64,000 bases of DNA from Acanthochromis polyacanthus. Lineage: Eukaryota; Chordata; Actinopteri; Pomacentridae. This document shows positions 34,780-46,950 of the stretch, one piece after another (the stretch's first letter is position 1; every line of letters starts with the position of its first letter). Both the position numbers and the translations under genes were made by a program. The stretch is from positions 11,269,361-11,333,360 of the forward strand of contig NC_067120.1 of assembly GCF_021347895.1 (NCBI RefSeq), written 5' to 3'. The notes beneath the pieces were generated by a model. The model made no database searches and had not been told where the DNA came from. It saw only the letters and a list, made by a program, of their open reading frames with translations.

Positions 34780-35331
34780 CAAACGTTTCTGGGAAAACAC
34801 TGGATATTTTTTTAGATAATTCGGTCACCAAAATCTATTTCTTGGGATAGTTACTTTACTCCTTGCAATCTGACGGTAATTAAGTCTTTTCCCCTGCCTG
34901 TCAAAGACAAAGCATCTGATGAAGGACGAGATGACTATGAGAACAGTTAAGAGTATCCTGTTCTTGAAGAGAAATTATTTTTTTATGGCTCACGCTGTGC
35001 TCATTAAAATTCCATGAAACTGCAATAATTCAGACATGAAACACTTTCAGTCTTGGTATGGGCTATATAAAGATACACAGGTTACATCCTGAAAGGGCTA
35101 TCAGGGGTTTGACTAATGTTAACAAGCACAAAGAGAATTTGTTACTGACTGACTCCCATGTGGAAAGAATCTACAAATCTCTCAGTGCCTGGTTACACTG
35201 CATCCCTTGAATTACGCCACTCACTATCTCCCAGTTCTGCAGGGTTATTTTACACCATGCTCGAAAAGAGAAACTAGATTTCACAAACGATCACAAAACA
35301 GATCCATTTGTGTGTCAGTGTGCCTAAAGTA

Positions 35332-35880
35332 TACTTATCAGCCACAACATTAAAATCACTGACAGGTGAAGTGAAAAACAGTGCTTATCTCGTTACAATG
35401 CAATACTCCACTGGGAAACCTTGGCAGCAGCATTCATGGTACTTTGACATGTAACAACAACCAAAACATTGCTGGACAGCAAGCACACTCCCCCTGTGGC
35501 AACAGCAGTCCCCAATGCCAGCAGCCTCCAGCAGGACATTGCAACCTGCCATAGAGCAAAAAATGAATAAAAATCACGGGAAATGCCATTGGAACGCAAG
35601 CAAGAGCTCACAGCGTTCACCTGGTGTGCAAAGTCACCAGATCCCAATTCAATCGAGCATCTGTGGGATGCACCAGAGCAAGCCAGATCCACAGAAGCCC
35701 CACACTACAACCCACAGGAGCCAAGCACAAGGATCCGCTACTAATCTCCTGCTTCCAGAAACCACAGAACACCCCCAGAAGTCTCATGGACATGGTCTGG
35801 TGGTTCAAAGCTGGTTTGACAGCACAAAAGAGACCCACACAATATCAGGTAGGTGGGTTTAATGTTGTGGTTGATTGATG
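35332..35880 (+). mobile_element. decayed Tc1-like element, family B copy 1
   Basis: Begins ATCAGCCACAACATTAAAAT and ends with the inverse GGGTTTAATGTTGTGGTTGA. The 3' part retains transposase C-terminal coding sequence (IEHLWD-like at 35655-35670, then a stretch ending in THTISG where relatives read GPTQY). The sequence between the left repeat and about 35570 is deleted and scrambled. Confidence 0.75.
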
Positions 35881-35881
35881 C

Positions 35882-38800
35882 ATAAGCCACACTGTGATAC
35901 AGAACTTATTCTGGAGTCAGCTCATGACAGAAATTTGTGAAAGCTTACTGACAAAAAAAGCATTTCTCTGTGTTAGTTTCCCTCCACTCAGTGATAAATG
36001 ACACATCCTGAGGGAATGAAAAGGATTCCTGGTGCACAGAGCAGACTCAACAATGTTTGCAGAAAAAGACATTCTACCCCAAATATCCTACCTACAGAGG
36101 GTAACAATGGGTCAAATACCGGCCTATTAGTAGAGAAATGGCACTTTGCATCACATTCACATTTTCTGATGCTTCCTTAAATTGCATCCAGAGTAAATAC
36201 ATAATAGACTTACTGTGCATGGACTTGCTTTAGTGTAAGAAGAAATAAACAAAACATCTGTTTGCCAAATTGTCATGCTAATCTCACACTAGTCTATTTT
36301 TAGTCAAGGGATGTTATTAGTCAGTTACCATTTTGCTCCACACTAAAATATCTAAGGCATTTGTGGTTTGCAGAGGATGACTCCTAGTAACCTTGGTAAT
36401 TAATAAAGCATCCAGTTGTATCATCAAGTCGAAATTTTCATTTGTAACACTCATTACTGGCGTGCAAACACTAGCACTGCTATTGCAAGTTTGTTAGGAG
36501 GATGACAATAGAATTTCTCTCAAAGAATGCCCCAGAGCAGGGCTGCAAACTCTTAATCATTTCATATTTTTTGGAAGTAGAAAATGTTTCTTTTTTAATA
36601 TTATTCAAACACATTTTCTCCATTAACTTTGCATGCAATGAAATGAGCAGCTCAATCAGACTGAACAACTTGGGTGCAAATACTTGATACAGATGACTGA
36701 AAGTGACTTTGATGTTGTGGATTACAAAAGTCTCTTTCAGAGCACATTCTCATCATCTGCTCCTGATTTCTGGCTATAGAAAGTTAATTGCTCACTCAGC
36801 TGAACAGATTTTCCCATCAAACACATGCGACAAAACAGACTCTGCATCATAATGCTGTTTCACACAGTAAGAGACACACAGTCTATCAGCATAATATTGA
36901 ATGTAATTGCGTTGAAATGCATTTTCACAGGGCTGACTGTCACAGTCTGTACACCAAAGGTCATTCTCAAGCCCGCATATTGCCTTTTGCTGTCCAGTTA
37001 TGAGGGGACCATCTACTGTAGAGCTCAACAATTTGCCAAGAAGTGTTGCGCTTTCTGAGAATGCACTAATTGGCTCAATAAATTCTGCCACCATAGCACA
37101 CAACTCATTAATGCTGATACAGACTTCTAATTAGTTAAGTGGGGGCACAGAGGCAGCAGATAACTTGAATACTTATTATTTCTGCCTTTTGAGTAACTAT
37201 GATAACATTTTATTATCTACACCAAACACAACTCCAACATAAATAATGTCATGCACACACCTTTCAGACTGCAGGTTACCTTCAGTGACAGTTTTTGGCA
37301 ATTTGTTATTCAATGTGAAATGCAGCCATGGCGCAGATCAGAACACGGCAATCATCTGCCACGAGGCGTGTGGCCATTTCACACCAGGTAAAAACAAAAA
37401 GTCAAAGCATCAAAAGCAATAAAAAAAAACAAATAAGAGTCTTTGCACCAAGCACATCAAAGAGGCTGATCATCTGCTTTGGCTAAACGTCAGCCTTTTT
37501 TAACCTATACACACTATTTATCCGCATTTCAGCTGACATCCCCATTAAACAGCCCAACAACTGCTTGCTTCTTGATCTACTCTGAAGAACATACGAGGAT
37601 TATCAAATTATAGTTTCATGTACCTCAAGTTCCTTCTTTTGAGGATCAGTAAAGTTAAAGTTAGTAATTATAGGAATGAACGGGGAATTAGAAATGAGTC
37701 TCCTTTGTTAAAAACCCTATTTATACAAACTTATCTTTGTAGAGCAGCAGAAAATGTGCTCAGCAGTATCAGGCAAAAATGGAACAGTAGCCTATAGAGC
37801 TGACAACCATAAGAAAGAAGTGAATTGTGAAAACCCTAGTGGATATCATTTGGACATAGCGGTTTTGGTAATGCAGCTTCAGCAGTCCATCTGAGGGCCT
37901 GAGAGCAGCTGAAAGCATTGATACCGATTAGAATTTTTATTTATTTTATCTAATCACTAGTTTGTTTGTTTTACAATGTTCCTTTCCCCTTCATCGATTT
38001 CTTTTTTCTGGTCGAGCTGTCTTACTGTTTCCATTTGATCGTTCCGATTATCAACTAGTCAGTCATCCTGTAAAGCACTTTCAGTTTTACTGCATCTGTA
38101 CACCTAATTGAGGAGGAAGGCTCAGTTACAATTGTGCCGAGCCTTACTATAAGTAAACTCATGTATTTAAAGCAGTTTAGTGAGCTGAAGGTTGAAACTA
38201 GACAAGTTATTACAGTACAAGTCCCAGGTTGAGCAGATGATTGCAAGACAAACAATAACAGCATCTCTCACACAGTTTCAAAAAACACTGCGTGCTAGAA
38301 AGCAGGAGAGGTTTCAAATGCCTCAGTTGTTTTCAGTTTCTTCACTTAGAATAGTGCTGAAGGCATCAAAATGCTCCAAACCTGACAGGATGAATTAATC
38401 ACATCTGTAAAACACTGTTAACAACAAACCCTCCCTGTGTTATGCAAAATTCAATAAGGAGACAGATACATTATTAGTTTAAAATAGCACACGCCATTCA
38501 TTAATGGTTGCCTTAAATTCTCTCTAACCTTGTTTTGCCACACTTCCCCTGGTAGGAAAGACAAGCTGACAGACTGCAGGCACTGGGTGAGCATATGGGT
38601 TTGAAGGCAGGCAACCATCCAGGACGGCAATGAATTGTGCCCTCCTCTGTTCTACAATAACTGGACAACCCATCCATTTCATTGTTGCCTCTCCACAGAT
38701 CTCTGACAGGGCAGTATCATCCGATTCATTGGCAGAGATGTGTGGGAGAGTGAAGAAAAAAAAACAAACATGCCAGCCTCCACATAAAGCTTGGGTTAAC

Positions 38801-39497
38801 AAGACAAAAAGTTAGGCTGCGAGGCTCTGTAGGAAAAGAGAAGAAGTCCATGGTACTGAACACCACCTCTGCTGCTCTCTCTTAAACTTATTCATCTAAT
38901 TGTCAGGCAGGGCACACAGCTGTGACACTGCAGTTGGATACAGATTCTTTAATCTCGCCTTTTATATGACATCGTCATGTAATCTCCATCTAGGGAGCAG
39001 GCAGAGAGGCAGGAAATGAAATCAATGCTGTGTCGCTGCACTGGGTGTTACTTCATTAGCATGGGCACTACAGATGTAGCAGTAAATCTGATTTATGAAA
39101 GGATGACAACAAAAGAACCACAGACGAAGGGACCCAGAGATGATAGGGACAGTCAATTCTGCTTCACCAGTGTTTAACAAAGGGCAAAGCCAGACAAACA
39201 GTCCCCTCTAATGTATGGTATACGTTCATTGCTGCAGCGACTTAGCATTTCGGTCCACAGTCATGTTGCACATATATAATTAGAGGCTATTGTCTTAACA
39301 TGGTAGTGGATTTCATAATGAAAAGTGAGACAGCTAACATCTCTTTACAGGAGGCAGCAAAGGCAAGTAGGGTATGAATTACACAAAAATCAATAATTTA
39401 TCAGTGCTGTAAATTTCACATGATTCAGTACCATAAAACAGTGTAATTTGCTGCTGTGTCCCCTTTTCTGCACAATTCAGTTTCATGACACTAGTTA
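35882..39497 (-). other. tln2 first intron, 35.9-39.5 kb
   Basis: AT-rich, with no recognised exon, RNA gene or named repeat. Confidence 0.55.
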
Positions 39498-39499
39498 TA

Positions 39500-39741
39500 C
39501 ACTAATCAGCCGTTGACCTGGCCTCCATACGCCACAGATCTGATCAGGGAATGCGCTGGAACAAGCCCACAGCCCACAGGATCCAAAAGATCTGCTGCCA
39601 ATGATCTGGTGCCAGACACCACAGGACAGCCCCAGAGGTCCCACGTCCCTGGCCTGACTACAGGTTAGAGCTGCTTTGGCTACACAAGGAGTACCTAGAG
39701 ATAATTTGGAAGGTGAGTCTACTGTTGTAGCTAATCGGTGC
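39500..39741 (+). mobile_element. decayed Tc1-like element, family B copy 2
   Basis: A strongly deleted copy. CTAATCAGCC at the left and GTAGCTAATCGGTG at the right are the remains of the terminal repeats, with TA outside. The middle keeps only the last transposase codons region (GATCTGCTGCCAATGATCTG matches the same segment of the copy at 51.2 kb). Confidence 0.7.
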
Positions 39742-39895
39742 TAGTTAAAGGTCCCATGGTCTACCTTTTTATAATAATTTAATGCTGGTCTAACATGTCC
39801 CCTGAATGCGTTGTTTAAGTTTCAGCTCAGAATACTGAACGGATTATTCATTTTACTTTGCCTTTATATCCCTTGTTTTAGCCATTTTCTTAACA

Positions 39896-40500
39896 GACTA
39901 GTTCAGGGTCTGTAGCTTTAAATACAATTAAGCTGCTACTTTTCATGACCCTTCTTGGAAGAGGCGTGTCCCATTCCTGCTGGTTCCCATGCATACTTCA
40001 GCAAAAACGAGACAGAACCAACATGACTTGTAACGAAAACACAGAGGATCAATTGTACAAGTGTGAACCAGAATCGACAATGGCCGAAACCTGCAACATG
40101 AACATTAAATTTTCATGGATGCCATCAGGGAATACTAACAAAACAAAGAGCTGAGCTTAGGTTGCACTAAAAGAAAAATGGTGACATGAAAGCACAGTAA
40201 CCCTTGTTCATTGGTTTAAACCATTCTTAAAGTTTTCCCATTTTTCCAATTGTCCCTTAGCATGTTACTTTCGTTAGTTGCACAACATACGAACAGATTT
40301 GCGATTGTTGTGAGGACATTATAATTAAAAATAAAAGCAATCCACTTGGTATTCAAGTCTTTAGAAGCTGGGAGTGCATGAAGACTCTTGTGTTCATTCT
40401 TGCAGCCAACAACAGAACATTTGCTGTGCTTTCATAAATATTCATCGTAACCGAGACATTTTGGAGTTAACAGAAGCAACTCTAGCAAGGAAATGAAACT
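39896..40500. repeat. dispersed repeat copy B (related to 26.7-27.6 kb)
   Basis: Ordered segments match the copy at 26745-27612; see that entry. The preceding bases 39750-39895 (AAAGGTCCCATGGTCTACC onward) may belong to the same repeat. Confidence 0.55.
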
Positions 40501-43500
40501 TCTCAACAAAACTGATACACCATCTCTTTTCACCAAAGGTAGGTTTTAAGTAAACTAGGTCTAAATGTTTCAATGTTGACCTACAACCTTAACATCATTT
40601 AACAATGATAGGCATTAGTGCACTTCTCTCATACATTTCTTATGAAGAGAAAAATCCAAACAATACTTCAGTTTGTAATATATAAATATAAAAATATATA
40701 TACTCACATCTTCACACAATGGAGTTAGGTGACAAGCATTGTAATATCTAACTTAAACAAACTTCTTTTTCATTAGCAAACAGTGCAGTACATGTGGGCA
40801 CCAGCTGTGACGGCCCACAGTATTCAGAGGTCAATAGGTCAAGCATCTTCTGGAGTGATGTTATTGAATCCTTCGGTAGTTATGGAGATGTCATGGAAAA
40901 ATGAACGACAGAGGCTATACAGTTGCTTGCTCATAGGAGAAGCATTAATGCACACTCCCCCCTTCATTTCTGACAAAACAATTCCAAATGATTAGTTGTG
41001 GACTCCCATGGGACTGGGAAGGCAAGGAGGGGGATGCGTAATTCAATTAGTCCCACGGTTCTGCACCAAAGGGGGACAGACAGATCCATCTCATTGAGAC
41101 ATCCAGGATGTGCAGGACTGGTGTATGCACTGAAAATATTGGCAGCACATCACGGTGTTGCTCTGAATTAGATAGTTTCACTTGCTAAAAGACTGCTGGG
41201 AATAAATAAACCCTGGAATCGCTCTACTAACAACGCCGAGTGGTTCCTCCTTAAATACCCTTCGCAATCATGAAAAACCTTATCTACACAAAGAGGGGCT
41301 GAATGAGGAGGGTTTCCAGGCTGAGGCTAACAGAGAGCAGAGCGAGCCGCCTTACATGACAAGCCAGCCACATTCTAAGCAATGCCTCTGAGCTTGTGCC
41401 ATGAGTCGAGGATGCTGTCTCCCACTGAAGTTGCATACAGATCGCCCTTTCAGAGCACAGCCTCCTCCACTGTCTCTTTGTCCCTCCTCCCAGGGGGGAA
41501 TTTATAAAGCTTCACAGTGCCTCACTCCATGAGATTCCTGTAATTTATGACAGCCTTTTCCCAGGCACACAGAAATCAAATCAAACTGTAAATATAGTGC
41601 ATGTTTCCCAGTATGAGCTCTTCACATAGACCATAGATCACAAATAAATGCCAGAGATCCTGACAGTCATTAAATAACAGCATCAATAATCCCACATGTG
41701 GCAGGAGTACATTTGATTTTGGATTATGAAAAGGGCAGAAAGCATGGATAATGAATGAGACACACCAGGAACAAACCAAAGGAAATGAAGAATTACCAGA
41801 GGCATCAAGCAGCAGATCAGCCACTTCATACGGTTTTCAAAGCGTGGACAGCCAGTTGTGGTCATTAGTACCAGAATGACCCCTGACCCCAGGCTGGCAC
41901 ACACACCTGGCTATGTTACATGACACCATCCCAGCCAGACTGGAGGGAGAGGGTGTCATCTCGTGGGTATAGCCCCGCAGGTGTAGCATGTCCATTGCGG
42001 GTGGGCAGCGGCCCTCCATTAGCTGCAGGTCAATCAATCTCTGTGTCCACGGAAACTGAAGACTCAACACAGGGAGAGAAGCAAACAGCTGCCGTGTAGT
42101 GGACTGAACAGATGGTAATGGTGACAAGAAATTAACACCATATCATTTAAAACTTCAACGCAGCATCTCAGTTTGGGCAAAGAAAAGATAGATGTCTGCA
42201 ACTTCAACGCATTTCTAATATTAGCTCTCATAAACACACACTTCTCAGGCGGCCTCATGTGTTGTTGATTGTTGTCAGATTTCTGCATTACGTATTCTCT
42301 TACAAATATTTGGAACGGCACACTGCATGCAATTTGTTCACATTTAACAGTATGAGAATATGGTTTGATGTTTTCTTGATGAAAGTGAATTCTGCCTTTT
42401 TTTTTTTTTTACAACAGCTCTCTAGGATCTCATTTACTGATGCAGTTTGTGAATGCTTCACACCAATTGCATGAAAGGGCAGATGCCATGAAAGCTGTCC
42501 TACAACATATAATATGCCAAACAGTAGATGGGAAGGGTGTTGCATGTGCATTGCGTGTGTGTGCACATATCACGGAAAGAGAGAGAAATTGCTGAGCCAT
42601 GTGTGTTAGACCTGCAAGACAAAGTCAAACGCTAAAGAACGAGGTACTATGTGTCAGCACAGCATCTGAAGTAATCCAAGTCAACAGCATCCTCTTCACC
42701 TGTGCCAACCGCATTGACAGAAATATGACAAATGTTGCAGTATTTCATGAGGATGTTAACAGATCTAACATGGTGCCAGCAGCACGTCACCCACTGCAGT
42801 CAAAACGGAAAATATTCTTACCCAAAGAATGCGGCCAAATTTTAAAACGGTGATGATGTGCTTCAAGGTGCGTTAAGATAGCAACATTATATTCATTGCC
42901 AAAATTAAATGTAAGCTTGCATGAGTCTAATTTTCATGATAAATTTGTAATACACACAAAACCTCCCTTAACCATTGGGACTAAAAACCCCTTATAGATT
43001 TAACATCAGCTACACTGGTAGCACTCAAGGCTACTTTTTTTTTTTTTTTGCAGTAAGTACTCTCGTCTGTGCATACAACAAAGCCCATTAAGGGTAAGGG
43101 ATTCAAGGCTACTAAGCCATTACTTTGTTCAAATAGCCACAGCTTTATCCCATAAATATTGCATACAGTTATTAGCAGTCCAGATATGCTTTCACCAAAT
43201 GAAAAAGCAAATCTTAGGACTCAATCACCGGGGAAGATGCCAGCGAGAACATGGAAGCTCTTGCATAGAGTAGGCTTATCATGTTGGCCACATTTAGAAC
43301 ATTTCTGAAGACACCGTCTCATGAATACAATTAAACATTGTCCATTCATGCTGTTCTGGACTGAACAGGCAGGGCGTCATTACAACAATGACCGCATGTC
43401 ATAATGGCTCGAGCAACATGATTCCACACTGTGAATTAAATTTTAAATGCTTTCAGAAAAATAATGTTTATTCTCCCGAGTAGATGTTTTTACTGCACAT

Positions 43501-45282
43501 GTACACAAGCAAGTTGAAACAGTGTCACACTGGAAACGCCAGAGGGAGGAAATTAGAGTGCATAATGGAGGGGAAGCAATCAAACAGATGATGTATACAT
43601 GATATGATGGGTTATTTTTATGCGCTCGTCCAAGAGAGCCTATAGGGTGAAACCTCTTTCCTTCTGCAGCATAGAGGTCAGATGACACAATTTACTTTAC
43701 TATACAATAGATGAATGCATGCTTGGTTTTGCACATTATTATGCACCTTTAGACTGATTGCGTACTGTTTAACTATGCACAGGATGACACAAGATCCAGA
43801 TGAATGTTCTTGAGAAATGCAGGTTCAAGCCAGCTTCTCTGCATGTTAAACAAGTCAGGAATTAGATGTCATGCAATGCCACTAACAGGCCAACATGAAC
43901 GGATGTAATGTTAGGTTAAAACAACATACTGAGAGACGAGCATTTATTAGAATCTGCTTTGGGTGGATGTTGATTTCTCCCCCGGTTTAGTGGCTGCTGA
44001 CGCCGTTACAGGAAATTGAACACAAACTTAATTGTTTCAAATCAAATCAATCATCGCTTCTGATTTGCCAGACAATGCACGTTGTGAAGAAAGTCAACAT
44101 TTATATTCAGCTCTTGTTCAGCTCCAGCAAACAGCATACAGACAAACAAGGTTACAGTATGAAACATCAGGATTTTGTATAATTAATGCCTGACTCGAAT
44201 TAAAATCTCCTCATTTGCTAAAGATGTTGTGCCATCAGGCCAGGTGTACATATTCCCAGAGCAATCATTTAGGATTTATGCTGCACCATACCCGAAGCAT
44301 CAGCACAACAACTAAGGTTGTGGCAACACACTTATGAGGTCAGATGAATGTAACGGTTACAATTAACATACATTAGGTATTGTACTTGTGAGCAACAGTT
44401 CAGTAAAAATCAAAAATCCTGCATTTATATTCTTCAATGCTTTATGCTACATCTTAGCGGAGTTTCATCTTATTATTCAAATCATAAAGTAACTAGTCAC
44501 TTAGAGTATCATTTAAAGTGTCTTTATGCTAGTGCTGATGACATATTTCAGCTGGGTAATGGCCAATCAAGACTATTTTTTAAATCATAAGGTCAGTACA
44601 ATTTAAATTTGCTGCTAATTTGTTAACACACCTTTGACAATATAAACCTCTTGGAGACATGGAGATGCATTACCATGCAGGTTTGTATGTTTCACCGTTC
44701 TGGTCGTGGAGAATGCAAAACTCATATCTCCGTTTTAGCTCAGTTTTGGTTTTCACCAACTCCTGGTGCTGTGCACAAACGCCTACACACACAATAAATG
44801 CTATCATTCATTAGCTAAATCTTTAATGGGCCATGTTCGGGTGTGGACTTAATCAATGCAACTTAAAAGGACATGGAGCTAATTACTTTTGTACCAAGCC
44901 AATGTTAAAACTGTTAAAACATGAACCACAAGCCCAGAGGTTATCATGGATGCCAGAGTTACTGAAGATTTTGGGAAAAATCAACAATATGTGGAATGGT
45001 GGCAGCAAGTACAGATGCAGCAACATGTAGCTATGAACCAAAACACACACCAGGGCCTAAAAAAAACATGTTATTATGGTGAAATGCAGCTATGTAATTG
45101 GTTGACAGTTTGTTTTATTTATTTATTTATTTTGGTGTCAAATTTGACAATGACAATCGAGGAAATTAAATAACATTGTCACAAATCATGGCATTTCTGA
45201 TGCTGTGATATCCCTACCAGCAAACATCACTTCTAGAAAATGTGCTTGCATTCATGCAAACATTGTGGGCAGCTTGACTAAA
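40501..45282 (-). other. tln2 first intron, 40.5-45.3 kb
   Basis: AT-rich intron with a TA/AT-rich patch at 40676-40703 and a small poly-A retrocopy insertion at 43036-43102. No exon is recognised. Confidence 0.55.
43025..43113 (-). mobile_element. short poly(A)-tailed retro-insertion with 11-bp target duplication
   Basis: TCAAGGCTACT occurs at 43025-43035 and again at 43103-43113. Between them is a run of T (43036-43049) followed by about 53 bases. Read on the minus strand this is a short insert with a poly-A tail flanked by target duplications, the signature of LINE-mediated retroposition. The source RNA was not identified. Confidence 0.6.
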
Positions 45283-45502
45283 GTACTGAAGAAGGTTCTC
45301 CACTAATCATAAGGTTGGTAGTTTGATCCCCATGATCTTCTAAGCATGGAAGTTTGAAGTTTGAAATGCCCTTGGGGTAAAATACTGAACCCCAAGTTGC
45401 TCCTAATGGCAGGCAGCACTTTGCATGGCAGATCTGTTGGTGTGTGAATCAGTCAATGAGGAACACATTGGAAAGTGCTTTATAAGCACAGACCATTTAC
45501 CA
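45283..45502 (+). repeat. interspersed teleost repeat fragment
   Basis: Contains GGTAGTTTGATCCCCATGAT (tRNA B-box-like), ACTGAACCCCAAGTTGCTCC, and ends AAGTGCTTTATAAGCACAGA followed by CCATTTACC. This is a widely repeated fish sequence by general familiarity. SINE-like, no name assigned. Confidence 0.6.
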
Positions 45503-46025
45503 TGACTAAATTAATCTATGAAGTGGCAATAACACTGGAGAGAAGTGAATTAGAGCTTTTTTTTAATTACATCAACTAATCAATGAGTCAAAGAATTTTT
45601 ATGACCACTGGTTAAAAAGAGATTAGGCTACATATTAGGAAAGCACAGTCAGCTACATATATGATGGAATAGCACTTTCAGATAAAGTTCACACTCCAAA
45701 AGGCACTTTATGTACGTCTGAGTCAACCTCACCATTTCAACACCGAAAACGGAGCAATAAATGTAATTCTAGATATTGCTTTCTACTGAGGGTAACCAGA
45801 GAATCCCTCTGCCCTCAACACAAGGTCACTGCACTGCTGATGAGTTCAATATACAAGGCTAAAGTAACACAATCACTTACACTGTACAGCTTCCAGCTGC
45901 AAAGTGCACTTCTGCCAGACCAACATGAGATAATTTTGACAAGAGTGTGTCAGAGGAGTCCATGGTTCTTCTTTGAGAGGAACCGAGGTGCTGACACTAC
46001 ATCGCCCGAAGTCAAGAGAGAGACG

Positions 46026-46164
<139 letters not shown>

Positions 46165-46599
46165 AGTTCTCGCTTGGTCAGCAACCCTCACAGCCTGCAG
46201 AGGATCAGAGCAGAGGATAGCAGTAATTTCAGTGCTGCTCTTCAGACAGGGGAGTCCTTTCCCCCAGGCAGCTACGAAAACAGCCTGACAGCTGCTGTAC
46301 ACACAAAGAACCTGACGGCCAACAATTATCCTTGATGTGAATCCTGCCTCGTCAATTGTCCTCAAAACAAGCTCAAAGATTCCGTTCAACATCAGCACCA
46401 TTTTAGTTATTTTACGCGTTATTTCATTTTGCTCGTCTTGAATTCTGTGTACAGATCTGGAGTTCAGTCTCTCACATGCTCAGATAATCAGAATCTGTAT
46501 CGTTGCCAAGCAGGTTTTTACCTACGAAGAATTTGACATGGTGTGGTGCGGCAAACACAGACATGTAGAGCATTTTAAAGAAGCGTAGGAATATTTTAA

Positions 46600-46950
46600 A
46601 AATTATTGCAAGTCAGGAAGATCAAATCAACAGCAAGTATTCAAAATCAAATTCAAGTATTTAAAAAGTGAAATATTTACAGAGTGCAGGGAAGTGCAAA
46701 TTCTTTACTCAAGAATGTGTAAGGTTACATTGTACATAATGCAAACACTTGAGATGTGGAAGGGATAAATAATAATCCTATCTAGAAAGCTGTGTGTTAA
46801 TGTAAGACACAGACTCAGTGACAGTGTCTATGGTGGTGGTCAGGGGATGGTGGGGGGAATGTCACTAGCGGTCAACTGCTACTGGGTCACTACATGAAAT
46901 TCCTTGTATGTAAAAACCTACTTGGCATTAAAGCTGATTCTGATTCTGAT
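46600..46950 (+). repeat. probable LINE 3' end
   Basis: The segment ends with AAATTCCTTGTATGTAAAAA, TTGGCATTAAAGCTGATTCT and GATTCTGAT units. A tail of GATTCT repeats after a CTTGGCAATAAA-like sequence is a feature of fish L2/CR1-type LINE 3' ends. Only the tail is convincing, and the left edge is a guess. Confidence 0.45.

Noticed and set aside
38524..38802. 92-codon minus-strand open frame
   Set aside because: Looks superficially protein-like but matches nothing recognised and lacks splice partners.
41837..42127. 96-codon minus-strand open frame with a retroelement-like flavour
   Set aside because: No reverse transcriptase, integrase or other motif could be matched, and no flanking structure supports it.
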